From Synergistaceae bacterium (GTDB lineage Bacteria; Synergistota; Synergistia; Synergistales; Aminobacteriaceae), in assembly GCA_017405525.1 (NCBI GenBank), contig JAFRAH010000004.1:1-52942 (forward strand): DNA of 52,942 bases, in the 5' to 3' direction. Position numbers and translations under genes: made by a program. The first letter of the stretch is position 1; each line of letters starts with the position of its first letter. The notes under the pieces were generated by a model. That model searched no databases. It was not told the origin of the DNA and worked only from the letters and a program-made list of their open reading frames with translations. Shown one piece after another: positions 43,994 through 52,119 of this stretch.

Positions 43994-45095
43994 AAATAAC
44001 TTCTATACTCTGGTTGTCATTCACCGTCAGGCACTCGCAACCGTCCTCCGTAATCAGGTAGTCGTCCTCAATCCTCAAGCCTCCCCAGCCCTCAATGTAT
44101 ATCCCCGGCTCAACCGTAACCACATCCCCAGCCTTCAGGACATCCCGTGAAGTCCGCGACAATCTCGGTGCCTCGTGAACCTCAAGCCCCAGGCCATGAC
44201 CCAAGCCGTGAAGGAAGTTAGCCCCGTAGCCCGCATCAGCAATCACCTTCCGCGCAACAGCATCAACCTCAACCCCTGAGACCCCCGGCCTCAGTGCCCT
44301 GACCGCCTCATGATGAGCCCTCAGAAGGACAGCGTTAATCTCCCGTGCCCTATCGCTCACATGGCCAAGCGCAAAGTTACGGGTTATGTCGCTCATGTAC
44401 CCCCCGAACATTGCCCCGTAGTCCACCGTAACAGTCTCGCCCTCACGGAATGCCTTCATTGTTGCCGGGGCGTGGCACATTGCAGAGCGTTCACCTGATG
44501 CCACGATAAAGTCATCATGAGCCCAGCCCTTCTCAGCTCCCAGCAGCTTGACCTCAGACTCAAGCATAACGTCAAACTCAACCTCAGTCATTCCCGCGTG
44601 AACCCTCGAAAGAACATTGCCGTATGCCTCGCGACCAATCTCTGCCGCCCTACGGATTTGTGCCACCTCGTGAGCGTCCTTAGTCCTCCGTAACGTGGGT
44701 ATCATGGCCGTAGCGTCAAGCCACTCGCATTTTACGGGGGCAAAGTGTTTCGTGAAAGTTGCGTGTGAGATTTTCCCTGCCTCATAGCCTACTCGTGAAT
44801 ATCCCGCATCGTTGACGGCATCAGTGATGTATTGCGGTAATCCTTTCTCGGACTGTATGATGATGCTGAAGGGAGTCTGTGATTTTGCCTGAGTGGTATA
44901 GCGTCCGTCAGTGATTAGGGTTGCGTCATTGGGAGTGATGATTAGCCCCGCTGAACTCCCACGAAAGCCAGAAATATAGTGGCAGCTCTCAGAGTTGGCC
45001 CGCTCGTCTACTATCAGGACGAAAGCATCAAGCCCCTCATCTGCCATCATTGCCCGTAACCTCTCAAGTCTTGGTGTGATTATCCCGTTATTCAT
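43983..45095 (-). CDS. pepP: Xaa-Pro aminopeptidase (M24 family)
   Basis: 370 residues. N-terminal creatinase-like domain (1-140) and pita-bread catalytic domain. Metal ligands: DYGAMF, MSDITRNF, LHGLGHGLGLEVHE, VEPGIYI and RIEDDYL. Cleaves the bond before proline in peptides, in keeping with peptide-based growth. Its start overlaps the DUF4268 gene by eight bases, the last gene of a six-gene minus-strand run. Confidence 0.93.
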   Translation of the reverse strand: MNNGIITPRLERLRAMMADEGLDAFVLIVDERANSESCHYISGFRGSSAGLIITPNDATLITDGRYTTQAKSQTPFSIIIQSEKGLPQYITDAVNDAGYSRVGYEAGKISHATFTKHFAPVKCEWLDATAMIPTLRRTKDAHEVAQIRRAAEIGREAYGNVLSRVHAGMTEVEFDVMLESEVKLLGAEKGWAHDDFIVASGERSAMCHAPATMKAFREGETVTVDYGAMFGGYMSDITRNFALGHVSDRAREINAVLLRAHHEAVRALRPGVSGVEVDAVARKVIADAGYGANFLHGLGHGLGLEVHEAPRLSRTSRDVLKAGDVVTVEPGIYIEGWGGLRIEDDYLITEDGCECLTVNDNQSIEVISLP

Positions 45096-46041
45096 TCCCG
45101 AACTCCTTTATGTGCCTGCCGAAAACTTCACGAATGCTGATTACTGAGCTCATGATCCAGTCGAATTGTTCCGGCCATGTCTCTTTGTCGTCAATCCTTG
45201 CGGGTGATTTCTTTGCGCGAATACGGTTACCCTTCTTGTCGGGGAGTTCGAGCCAGTCGAAGATCATTCCGCATTCAGCCTCAATGTCGTCCTTCCTGCC
45301 GAGCAAGTAGGTGAAAAGCTCCCTGTCGTCGGCAATGTTGAGGCCTGCCTCAATGTCATCCCTGGTCTTGGCGATGATGATGCTGCATCCCGGCCTGCCA
45401 GTCCCGAAGACCACACCGTAATTTGACGATGTCTGCCAGCGTCTGTAGCTTGCGGCGAATTTCGGGTTGCTCCCGCCGTCAAACGCGTAATCCTGGAACG
45501 CATTCCAGTAGTCGAATCTCAACTTCTCGATGTCGCTCACACCCTCGGAGATTTTGCGGGTCTCTTTAGCCCAGGTGTTGGGACGGGAGATAACCTCGAA
45601 CTTCACGGCAGGTTCAGAGTCGCCAATTCTGAAGAGCTTTATCTCACACAGGAAGAAGCCCGTGGTGTTCCATGTCCTGGAGTTCAGCCACTCTATTGCG
45701 GCCTTGTGCTCCTCGTTTGCATGGCGGACTATCCAGATGATTACGTCGGCATTTTTCCCGGCGGCGTAAGTGATGAGTTTTCCGAGCGATGAGTCTTCAG
45801 TGCCGGTGAAACTGCTCATGATGATGATTTTGCGGTTAGTTCCTGATTCTGAGGCCAGGATGTCAACGCTGAACTTCCCGACGGGGGAATGTGTTTCTTC
45901 CGCTGAGATTTCGAGGCCGGTAGTTTCTGAGAGAAGGTTAATGTTGTCTTCTTTTGCGAGCCACTCGGTGAAATCCTTTGAGTCGTTCTGCCATATTGTG
46001 CGCAAGTCTGTAATTTCTTCAAGCCGTCCAAGTGATGCCAT
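45088..46041 (-). CDS. DUF4268-domain protein with altered nuclease-like motif
   Basis: 317 residues. The N-terminal half resembles the PD-(D/E)xK-like part found before DUF4268 (TIWQNDSKDFTEWLAKEDN, FSVDILASE, LGKLITYAAGKNADVIIWI); the rest is DUF4268 (DYWNAFQDYA, WQTSSNYGVVFGTG). In relatives the strand after VDILA carries an E-N-Q motif; here it reads IIIMSSFTGTED, so the catalytic acidic/Gln pair seems lost. Function of the family is not established. Situated between an SDR gene and pepP. Confidence 0.8.
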   Translation of the reverse strand: MASLGRLEEITDLRTIWQNDSKDFTEWLAKEDNINLLSETTGLEISAEETHSPVGKFSVDILASESGTNRKIIIMSSFTGTEDSSLGKLITYAAGKNADVIIWIVRHANEEHKAAIEWLNSRTWNTTGFFLCEIKLFRIGDSEPAVKFEVISRPNTWAKETRKISEGVSDIEKLRFDYWNAFQDYAFDGGSNPKFAASYRRWQTSSNYGVVFGTGRPGCSIIIAKTRDDIEAGLNIADDRELFTYLLGRKDDIEAECGMIFDWLELPDKKGNRIRAKKSPARIDDKETWPEQFDWIMSSVISIREVFGRHIKEFGNE

Positions 46042-46074
46042 GAAAATTTTTCACCCCGTAATATATATTTTCCC

Positions 46075-46809
46075 TTAACTGTAGCAATAACTTCCGTCAA
46101 CTGGTATCAATGCCCCGTTAATGTACCCGGCATCAATTATAGCCATGACTGCCTGAGCAATCTCTTCGGGCTCGGCGAACCTGTGAAGTGCAACCTTCCC
46201 GCAGATTCTTTGACGTTGTTCTTCGGGTTTTGCCTTCTGCCATGGAGTGTTGACGAACCCCGGAAGAATTGCGTTGACGCGGATATTCCTCCCGCAATAC
46301 TCCTTCACCAGAGCAAGAGTAAGGCCGTTTACCGCGCTTTTCGAGACAGTATAGGGCACTGACACTGCATGAGGGTATACGCTCATTGCCGAACTAATCA
46401 TGATGATGTTTCCCCCGTTGTTGAGGTTGCCGTCAAATTTCCGTATGAGCTCGGCAGGTGCGTTCACGTTCACGTCCATTACGTGGCTGAATTTCTCCCA
46501 AGTCAGCTCAGTCCATTTAGCCCGGTCGGTACAGCCGGCATTCAGGACGAGAAGGTCAACCCCTGAGCCTGCTTCATCATGGCCTGTGAACTCATCATGA
46601 AACCTTCGAACGTCCTCCTTAGTTTCGAGGGGCTGATGTATCACTGCGAATTTTCCGGGGTATTCACGGGACAATTTGGACTTCACGGCTTCGGCATTCT
46701 CTGAGTCATTGGCGTAGTTCATGAACACGAAATATCCCCTGCCAAGAAGTGCCGTAGATATTGCCAGGCCGATACCCTTAGTTGAGCCTGTTACTATTGC
46801 TGTCTTCAT
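46075..46809 (-). CDS. Short-chain dehydrogenase/reductase (FabG-like)
   Basis: 244 residues, classical SDR. Cofactor loop TGSTKGIGLAI, LNAGCTD, catalytic Ser in MISSAMS and YTVSKSAVNG (Tyr and Lys), and LPGFVNTPW. NAD(P)-dependent reduction of a ketone or the reverse. Not next to other fatty-acid genes, so the substrate is open. AGGAGGAATACAGGA lies before ATG 46809. Confidence 0.9.
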   Translation of the reverse strand: MKTAIVTGSTKGIGLAISTALLGRGYFVFMNYANDSENAEAVKSKLSREYPGKFAVIHQPLETKEDVRRFHDEFTGHDEAGSGVDLLVLNAGCTDRAKWTELTWEKFSHVMDVNVNAPAELIRKFDGNLNNGGNIIMISSAMSVYPHAVSVPYTVSKSAVNGLTLALVKEYCGRNIRVNAILPGFVNTPWQKAKPEEQRQRICGKVALHRFAEPEEIAQAVMAIIDAGYINGALIPVDGSYCYS

Positions 46810-46827
46810 TCCTGTATTCCTCCTGTC

Positions 46828-48153
46828 TCACTTCGTCATCACTGCAACGCTCTCAACATGAGCCGTCTGCGGGAACATGTCGAACGCCCTCACACTCTCC
46901 AGACTGTAGCCATGTCCCGCCAGTATCCTGCAGTCCCGTGCAAGTGTCGCCGGGTTGCACGAGACATAGACCACCCTGCGGATTCCGAGAGTGTTCACCA
47001 CCTCAATCACTGCCCTGTTGCAGCCATCACGCGGTGGATCCATCACTACAGCGTCATAGCCTCCCTCAAGCCCTGAGATAACATCCTCAGAGCGTCCGCA
47101 CAAAGGCCTGACGTTCCCGAAGTTGTTGGCCTCAAGGTTCTTCACCGCCATTCTGACAGCACCCCGCCACTCCTCGACGCTCGTAACGTTCCTGCAATTC
47201 TCCGCAAGCCAGCAGGTCAGTGAGCCCGTCCCGCTGTAGAGTTCGAGAACGTTAGACGCACCTTCAGCCTGTGATGACGCATACGCAAAGAGCTTCTCTG
47301 CCTGTCCTGTATTGACCTGAAAGAATGATGACGTGTCGAACATGAGCCGGAATTTTCCCAGACGTTCAGAGATTAGCCCCGACCCTGTGAGATTTTCCGT
47401 GTACGTGCCAAGTATAACGTTGCCGGGCTTGGAGTTGTGGTTCAGTGTGAGAGTATTAGGACGAGCCGAATTTCCCAGAGACGCAAGAGCCTTCACGCTT
47501 TTAGCCGAGAGCTTGCCGTTCACCACGAACGACAATAACGACTCGCCTGTGTTGATGCCTGTACGTGTGATTATGTGGCGCAGCTTCCCCGTGTGATCTT
47601 TCTCGTTGTAGCCGTCAAAGGGGTATTTATTGCGTTCGAGGCCGTCAAGTATTCTGCTGTACATATCGTTTAGCCTCGTGGCATTCACCGGGCAGTTACG
47701 GATGTGTTCGAGCCTGTGAGTTCCTGCCCTGTAGAACCCCGTAGCTATTCCTCCGTTCATGGCTTGGACGGGAAAAGCTGCCTTGTTCCTGTAGCCCCAA
47801 GATTCCGGCGATGGCTCACACGTAAGGCCGTCAACGAGTTCCGGGGGAAAACCTCCGAGCCTCGTCATTGCGTCCCGGACAATCCCGGCCTTGAGCTGTA
47901 ACTGCAACCCGTAATCCGCGTGCTGTAACTGGCAGCCCCCGCACCTCCCGTAGTACTTGCACTTGGGGGCAGAACGTCCTGATGATGCCTCCTCAACCGT
48001 GAGAGTGTTGGTGGCCATGAAGTCCTTACGACGTGCCACAACCTCAGCCCTGACCTTTTCGCCCGGCAATGCCCCCTGAACGAATACTATTCCCCGTTCA
48101 GTCCGTGATATTCCTGTTCCGTCGCTTGAGAACCCGGAGATTTCTAGCGTCAT
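46828..48153 (-). CDS. rlmD: RlmD/TrmA-type rRNA (uracil-5)-methyltransferase
   Basis: 441 residues. TRAM domain (1-60), a 4Fe-4S site C-x5-C-x2-C (CKYYGRCGGCQ) and the SAM methyltransferase fold with ELYSGTGSLT, DPPRDGC and the catalytic VSCNPATLARD. Methylates C5 of a uracil in rRNA or tRNA; which one cannot be told, so the symbol is tentative. ATG 48153 is preferred: it begins the TRAM domain and does not overlap lptB, while the longer frame to 48213 does. Confidence 0.88.
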   Translation of the reverse strand: MTLEISGFSSDGTGISRTERGIVFVQGALPGEKVRAEVVARRKDFMATNTLTVEEASSGRSAPKCKYYGRCGGCQLQHADYGLQLQLKAGIVRDAMTRLGGFPPELVDGLTCEPSPESWGYRNKAAFPVQAMNGGIATGFYRAGTHRLEHIRNCPVNATRLNDMYSRILDGLERNKYPFDGYNEKDHTGKLRHIITRTGINTGESLLSFVVNGKLSAKSVKALASLGNSARPNTLTLNHNSKPGNVILGTYTENLTGSGLISERLGKFRLMFDTSSFFQVNTGQAEKLFAYASSQAEGASNVLELYSGTGSLTCWLAENCRNVTSVEEWRGAVRMAVKNLEANNFGNVRPLCGRSEDVISGLEGGYDAVVMDPPRDGCNRAVIEVVNTLGIRRVVYVSCNPATLARDCRILAGHGYSLESVRAFDMFPQTAHVESVAVMTK

Positions 48154-48166
48154 TACTTCACTGTGA

Positions 48167-48919
48167 TTATTCCTGATGATGATGCACTCCTTCCCACTCG
48201 AAATTTTCGCCAAGATAGAACTTCCGGGCTAACTCATTCCCCGCCACTTCTTCAGGTGAGCCCGACAAAAATATTTTCCCGTCATGAATGAGATATGTCC
48301 TGTCAGTTATCGATAACGTTTCCCTGACGTTGTGGTCAGTGATGAGTATTCCGTAGCCTTGTGCCTTGAGCTCGTGTATCATGCTCTGAATGTCGGCAAC
48401 TGCTATCGGGTCAATCCCGCTGAATGGCTCGTCAAGTAGTATGAATTTCGGCTTCAGCGTCAAGGCTCTGGCAATCTCCACACGTCTTCGTTCACCGCCT
48501 GAGAGAGCATAGCCCTTAGTCTCGGCAATGTGGGTAATCTTGAACTGTTCCAGCAGGGCATCAGTGAGCTCCTTGGCATGTCTCTTCCTGCCTGTCTCCT
48601 CCCACACAAGGTTGATGTTTTCGCGGACGGTCAGGTTCCTGAACACTGAGGCTTCTTGCGGCAAATAACCTATACCCTTTCTTGCGCGCGCATAGACCGG
48701 GAGGCCGGTAATCTCTTCGCCGTCAATCATGACAGTCCCGGAGTCAGGACGTATGAGCCCGACGATCATGTAGAATGATGTAGTTTTCCCCGCACCGTTG
48801 GGGCCTAAGAGTCCTACAACCTCGCCTGCATTGACGTTGATGCTTACCCCTCCAACTACGAGCCTGCCGCTGTAACCCTTGCGGAGGTCTGAGGCTTTGA
48901 GTTCGTTAGTGCCGCTCAT
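48167..48919 (-). CDS. lptB: LPS export ABC transporter ATP-binding protein
   Basis: 250 residues. Walker A GPNGAGKTT, Q-loop LPQEASVFRNLTVREN, signature LSGGERRRVEIARAL, Walker B FILLDEPFSGIDPIAV and H-loop ITDHNVRET: the LptB pattern. Drives LPS extraction from the inner membrane with LptFG, absent here. Start ATG 48919 overlaps the end of the LptA-like gene. Its presence indicates a Gram-negative envelope. Confidence 0.95.
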   Translation of the reverse strand: MSGTNELKASDLRKGYSGRLVVGGVSINVNAGEVVGLLGPNGAGKTTSFYMIVGLIRPDSGTVMIDGEEITGLPVYARARKGIGYLPQEASVFRNLTVRENINLVWEETGRKRHAKELTDALLEQFKITHIAETKGYALSGGERRRVEIARALTLKPKFILLDEPFSGIDPIAVADIQSMIHELKAQGYGILITDHNVRETLSITDRTYLIHDGKIFLSGSPEEVAGNELARKFYLGENFEWEGVHHHQE

Positions 48920-49889
48920 TCTTGCGTGCCTTCCCTGTCTGTGGCTTGGCTTTGGGGCGTGTGTCAATCTTCAGGGTCTGGGGCTTGTCCTGAGTCCCTT
49001 GTTCCGGCTGGGGGGCTGGTGAGATTGCAGGGGTGTCCTGCCTGTCTCTTCGCTCGCGTGTAAGGTCTATGGTGATCTCTGCACGGTCTGCACTTATTGC
49101 GCCGTCCTCAGTCCTTCGGGTCAACCCACCGAGAGCCTCTACCCTGTTCTGGTCGGGGAAGTAGACGACTGAGTCAGACCTGAGCGTCCTTCCTCCCTGG
49201 ACTGCCACGACATGGCCGCTGACTACCACACTTCCGCGTTCAATCGAATACAATGCGTTGTCTCCCTTGAGGCTGACTGCATCACCTTTTGCCTTGGGCT
49301 TGCCTTTGAGCCAGACTCCTTTCTTGGCCGTGAGCTCGTAGAGATCCCCGCTGATTATGAGACCTTCAACAGAGTCTGCCCCAAAGCTGAGACCTCGTGA
49401 AGTGTCCTCAAGGCTGCGGACTTTCGTGAGCCAGAATTTCGTCTTGCGGTCATTGCCTGAAGGGTCGCTTACTCCTCCGACACCTGTGATTGTGAGACGG
49501 TCAGCGTCAAGCCTCATTGTCCCGATGCTGCCCCTGACCACGTCCCTGAAGCTGCATGTCGGTATGTCGAGGAACGAGAGCAGTAACCTTCCGGCCATGA
49601 TGTCGATGTTGTCGCCGTACCATTTGCCGGATGCATTGATGCCCTCGTTGAAGCTGACTTCCCGGCGGTCAACGTTCCCGGAACCTTGCGGGGCTGTAAC
49701 CCTGAGTTCCCCGGCTGTGATTACCACGTTGCCGTCAGCAAGGAAGTCTCCTGTCTCTGCGTCAAAGCGCATTCTGTTGGCTGAGAGGGTAGCCTGTTCG
49801 GGCATTTGGGAGTCATCGAGAGCGTAACATGGCAGTGTAAAACATAAGCACGTCAGAAAAGTAACGTACACTAAAATTTTTCGGGTCAT
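48906..49889 (-). CDS. lptA: LptA/LptC-like OstA-domain periplasmic protein
   Basis: 327 residues, longer than classical LptA (about 185). Signal peptide about 1-24 (ILVYVTFLTCLCFTLPCYA). Two OstA/LptA jellyroll-type stretches: ATLSANRMRFDAETGDFLADGNVVI and the second at about 210-275 (LKGDNALYSIERGSVVVSGHVVAVQGGRTLRSDSVVYFPDQNRVEALGG). The tail (275-327) is Pro/Gln/Lys-rich. Bridges LPS across the periplasm. Start ATG 49889 fits the signal peptide; the nearest AAGGAG is about 16 bases away, so a different start remains possible. Confidence 0.85.
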   Translation of the reverse strand: MTRKILVYVTFLTCLCFTLPCYALDDSQMPEQATLSANRMRFDAETGDFLADGNVVITAGELRVTAPQGSGNVDRREVSFNEGINASGKWYGDNIDIMAGRLLLSFLDIPTCSFRDVVRGSIGTMRLDADRLTITGVGGVSDPSGNDRKTKFWLTKVRSLEDTSRGLSFGADSVEGLIISGDLYELTAKKGVWLKGKPKAKGDAVSLKGDNALYSIERGSVVVSGHVVAVQGGRTLRSDSVVYFPDQNRVEALGGLTRRTEDGAISADRAEITIDLTRERRDRQDTPAISPAPQPEQGTQDKPQTLKIDTRPKAKPQTGKARKNERH

Positions 49890-49981
49890 TGTGTGGTTAG
49901 TCAGTCTCCTTTCGCTGGGAATGCCTGATAAATATATCACATGTCTAATCAGCATAGAATGAAGTATCAGGGAGGCAGTGA

Positions 49982-50307
49982 ATGAAGCAGATTGAACACG
50001 CTGAAGTAAAGCTCGAACTTGATGGAATGCTCTTCACGTGGGATGACGAGAAGAAAGGATTAACGTCCGAAAGCATGGGATGGATTTCTACACGAGTGCG
50101 TCAGTTACCTGTTCGTTGAGTTCAATTCCGTTGATGAATATACAGGCTAGGAACGTTTCGATGCTATAGGTGCGATTGGCGGAAACATGATGATATTTGT
50201 TGTCTATGCAGAACGGGTAACAATAAATGGCGATGATAATAATCAGGATAATTTCAGCAAGGAAGGCAACAATGGAGGAAAGAAGACGCTATGCTAATGG
50301 GAATTGA
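49982..50307 (+). pseudogene. brnT: Decayed BrnT-type toxin
   Basis: Begins with a real start (GGAGG six bases before ATG 49982) and MKQIEHAEVKLELDGMLFTW, the BrnT N-terminus. The rest is in pieces: KHG-like HGMDFYTSASV in another frame (about 50085-50115), LFVEFNSVDEYTG then a TAG at about 50147, ERFDAIGAIGG..FVVYAERVT in the same frame, and finally IIRIISARKATMEERRRYANG in a third frame ending 50305-50307. At least three frameshifts and one nonsense codon. BrnT toxins are RNases; this one should be dead. Confidence 0.85.
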
Positions 50308-50533
50308 TGATGTACTTGCGCTTGCCAAGACACCCAAAGAACGACAGGAAATGAAGGAACGCTTAATCAGGCTGATGGAGATGCGCGATGAGGATATAGA
50401 CTTCTCGGACATTCCCCCGATAACTGACTTCTCACGCTACAAGCCCCTCAAGCCCCGCCTCGATGCCATGCGTGAACACAACCGCCGAATAACCGAAGAG
50501 CAGGAACGCATGAAGTCCCTCCAGCCCGAATAG
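50291..50533 (+). CDS. BrnA-like antitoxin, orphaned
   Basis: 80 residues. The middle (MRDEDIDFSDIPPITDFSRY) matches the segment of BrnT-partner antitoxins that wraps the toxin. No ribbon-helix-helix is visible, and the C-terminus is polar and helical. It overlaps the end of the broken toxin, the normal BrnT-BrnA arrangement. The frame is intact while the toxin is destroyed. ATG 50297 in the same frame is an alternative start. Confidence 0.7.
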   Translation: MLMGIDDVLALAKTPKERQEMKERLIRLMEMRDEDIDFSDIPPITDFSRYKPLKPRLDAMREHNRRITEEQERMKSLQPE

Positions 50534-50538
50534 CCCGC

Positions 50539-50573
50539 AAAAAAACCGGGCAGAGCATTATCACCCCGCCCGG
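50539..50573 (-). terminator. Terminator of the Nif11 precursor array
   Basis: CCGGGC (50546-50551) pairs with GCCCGG (50568-50573). Seven A at 50539-50545 form the T-run on the minus strand. It is 18 bases past the stop of the last precursor. Confidence 0.75.
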
Positions 50574-50590
50574 CATTGTCCCGTAAACCA

Positions 50591-50938
50591 TCAGTCAACG
50601 TTATGACCATACCCGCCACCTACACAGGCACAAGATCCTAGGTTATCCTTGTTGTTGGAAAAACCGGCACCAGCTCCCCAGACACATGCACAGGTCAGAT
50701 CACCAGCACCGCCACCGTATATAGCACATGCGCACCAGCTTCCGCCAGCTACTGCCTTCATTTCGTCCTCACTGAGCTGACCAGCCTGAGAATCCGCCGT
50801 GAAATCTTCTGCAGTCAGGTCGAAACCGTTGGCATTAGCTACCTTCAGCATGGCCTCAAGTTGTGCCGCATTCATGGCCTCCTGAAGTTTGCTGTCCTTT
50901 GAGAACTGATCGAGAAACTTCTTGCTGTTTTCTGTCAT
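50591..50938 (-). CDS. Nif11-leader RiPP precursor 1 (short-leader type)
   Basis: 115 residues. Leader 1-66: Nif11-like helical segment (KKFLDQFSKDSKLQEAM.. NGFDLTAEDF) ending LSEDEMKAVAGG, a double-glycine protease/exporter site. Core of 49 residues with three C-x-C motifs: WCACAIYGG, TCACVWG and SCACVGGGYG, separated by Gly-rich spacers. AGGAGG lies about nine bases before ATG. Closest to precursor 2 in the leader, to precursor 4 in the core. The modifying enzyme is not in the window. Confidence 0.9.
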   Translation of the reverse strand: MTENSKKFLDQFSKDSKLQEAMNAAQLEAMLKVANANGFDLTAEDFTADSQAGQLSEDEMKAVAGGSWCACAIYGGGAGDLTCACVWGAGAGFSNNKDNLGSCACVGGGYGHNVD

Positions 50939-50946
50939 TCCTTCAT

Positions 50947-50980
50947 CACCTCCTGATTTGCCTAAAAGTTACACCACAAG
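50947..50980 (-). repeat. Conserved precursor 5' element, copy 1
   Basis: Reads (plus strand) CACCTCCTGATTTGCC..GTTACACCACA; carries the ribosome site on the minus strand. Related copies precede precursors 2, 3 and 5. Confidence 0.7.
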
Positions 50981-50992
50981 ATATTTTGCCAC

Positions 50993-51027
50993 CCGGGCAG
51001 AACTCCAACCCATAAACAGAGACCCGG
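50993..51027 (-). other. Intergenic hairpin after the leaderless core
   Basis: CCGGG (50993-50997) and CCCGG (51023-51027) flank a loop with AGAACTCCAACCC, nearly the same sequence as in the hairpin at 51635-51668. It begins four bases beyond the relic's TAG, as the other does beyond the stop of precursor 3. Confidence 0.6.
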
Positions 51028-51031
51028 AAGC

Positions 51032-51181
51032 CTAGTTATTCTGCCCCATGCCAGAAGTTTGGCAATCGCAACGGTTATCGCTTATGAGACTGATACCGCC
51101 ACCGCCCTTCATGCATTGGCAGAACATATCACCAGAACCGCTACCTGCATAGTAGCAACCACATCCATTTCTGCTGCCTTC
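51032..51181 (-). pseudogene. Leaderless relic of a Nif11-type core peptide
   Basis: A 49-codon open stretch ending at TAG 51034-51032, with no start and no leader. It reads NGCGCYYAGSGSGDMFCQCM, then a Gly-rich spacer and NRCDCQTSGMGQNN: three C-x-C motifs at the same spacing as the intact cores. Just upstream, in another frame, is EGIDGQHDKK, similar to EGVDGKHH in precursor 2. Best explained by a deletion that fused the end of one precursor to the core of another. Confidence 0.75.
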
Positions 51182-51236
51182 TTATCATGTTGGCCGTCAA
51201 TGCCTTCACGCCTCCGTTCTGGTTGCAGCATCAGGC

Positions 51237-51584
51237 TTAATTTATTCCTGCACCGGCAATGACACACACGCACTTGCAGTCTTTAATCAGGTGGTGTTTG
51301 CCGTCTACTCCTTCGCCGCCAGTTGTACAGGCACACACAAGACCATCACCGCCGCCGCCGCCATAGAAAGCACATGCACATTTTCCGCCGCCAGCAACTG
51401 CCATCATCTCATCCTCGCTGAGTTCCTCGGCCTTTGCATCAGCCGCGAAATCCTCTGCAGTCAGATTGTACCCGTTGGCGTTCGCTACCTCCAGAATCGT
51501 CTCAAGCTGTGTAGCCCTCATGACTTCCTGGAGCTTAGCGTCCTTTGATGCCTGCTCAATAAACTTCTTGCCGTTCTCTGTCAT
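51237..51584 (-). CDS. Nif11-leader RiPP precursor 2 (short-leader type)
   Basis: 115 residues. Leader 1-66 (MTENGKKFIEQASKDAKLQE.., NGYNLTAEDF, EDEMMAVAGG) and a 49-residue core: KCACAFYGGGGG, VCACTTGG and DCKCVCV. This core has a seventh cysteine (C-K-C-V-C). Leader very like precursor 1 and distinct from 3-5, so the array has two leader classes that presumably serve the same protease. Frame intact; AGGAGG upstream. Confidence 0.9.
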   Translation of the reverse strand: MTENGKKFIEQASKDAKLQEVMRATQLETILEVANANGYNLTAEDFAADAKAEELSEDEMMAVAGGGKCACAFYGGGGGDGLVCACTTGGEGVDGKHHLIKDCKCVCVIAGAGIN

Positions 51585-51592
51585 TACTACAT

Positions 51593-51625
51593 TACCTCCT
51601 GATTTACACTAAGATTACTCCCATA
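51593..51625 (-). repeat. Conserved precursor 5' element, copy 2
   Basis: TACCTCCTGATTTACACTAAGATTACTCC, the most diverged of the four copies; contains the AGGAGG for precursor 2. Confidence 0.6.
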
Positions 51626-51634
51626 AAATTTTGC

Positions 51635-51668
51635 ACCGGGTAGAACTCCAACCCGAAAGAGACCCGGT
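51635..51668 (-). other. Hairpin between precursors 3 and 2 (attenuator or processing site)
   Basis: ACCGGGT (51635-51641) and ACCCGGT (51662-51668) pair perfectly; on the minus strand GCAAAATTTTA follows, a poor T-run. It starts four bases after the stop of precursor 3. Confidence 0.6.
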
Positions 51669-51671
51669 AGC

Positions 51672-52040
51672 CTAGTCGTTAGTCTCACCGAAGCCAGGAC
51701 CTGCGCAGGCGCAGCAACCTTTTTTCCCATTTCTTCCATCACCGTAACCGCCAAATACGCACCCGCAGGAAAGATCCCCGGCACCACCACCGACCACAGG
51801 GCATACGCAGACACTTCCACCCGCAACTGCCTCCATCTCGTCCTCGCTGAGTTCTCCCATTTCTGAGGGCTTGAAGTCATCCTCCGTGAGTGTGAACCCG
51901 TGTTTGGCCGCAAACTCTACCGTAGCTGACTTCTGAGCATCGACTTCTTTTGCAGCACCGTCAGCTAATACCTTGAACTCTTTCTGCAGTGCCTCATCAC
52001 TAGAAACAGCCTCGAGAAATTTCTTCATGTTGGCCGTCAT
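51672..52040 (-). CDS. Nif11-leader RiPP precursor 3 (long-leader type)
   Basis: 122 residues. Leader 1-75 (NMKKFLEAVSSDEALQKEF.., HGFTLTEDDFKPSEMGELSEDEMEAVAGG) and a 47-residue core: VCVCPVVGGG, SCGCVFGGYG and GCCACAGPGFG. Seven cysteines. The leader is almost identical to those of precursors 4 and 5, a sign of recent tandem duplication, while the cores differ more. Confidence 0.9.
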   Translation of the reverse strand: MTANMKKFLEAVSSDEALQKEFKVLADGAAKEVDAQKSATVEFAAKHGFTLTEDDFKPSEMGELSEDEMEAVAGGSVCVCPVVGGGAGDLSCGCVFGGYGDGRNGKKGCCACAGPGFGETND

Positions 52041-52048
52041 TACTTCAT

Positions 52049-52083
52049 GACCTCCTGATTCGCCTTAAGGTTACGCCACAGAG
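52049..52083 (-). repeat. Conserved precursor 5' element, copy 3
   Basis: GACCTCCTGATTCGCC..GGTTACGCCACAGA, close to copy 4. Confidence 0.7.
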
Positions 52084-52119
52084 GTTTAGCCTCCGGGTTT
52101 AACACTGAATCCTTGCAGA

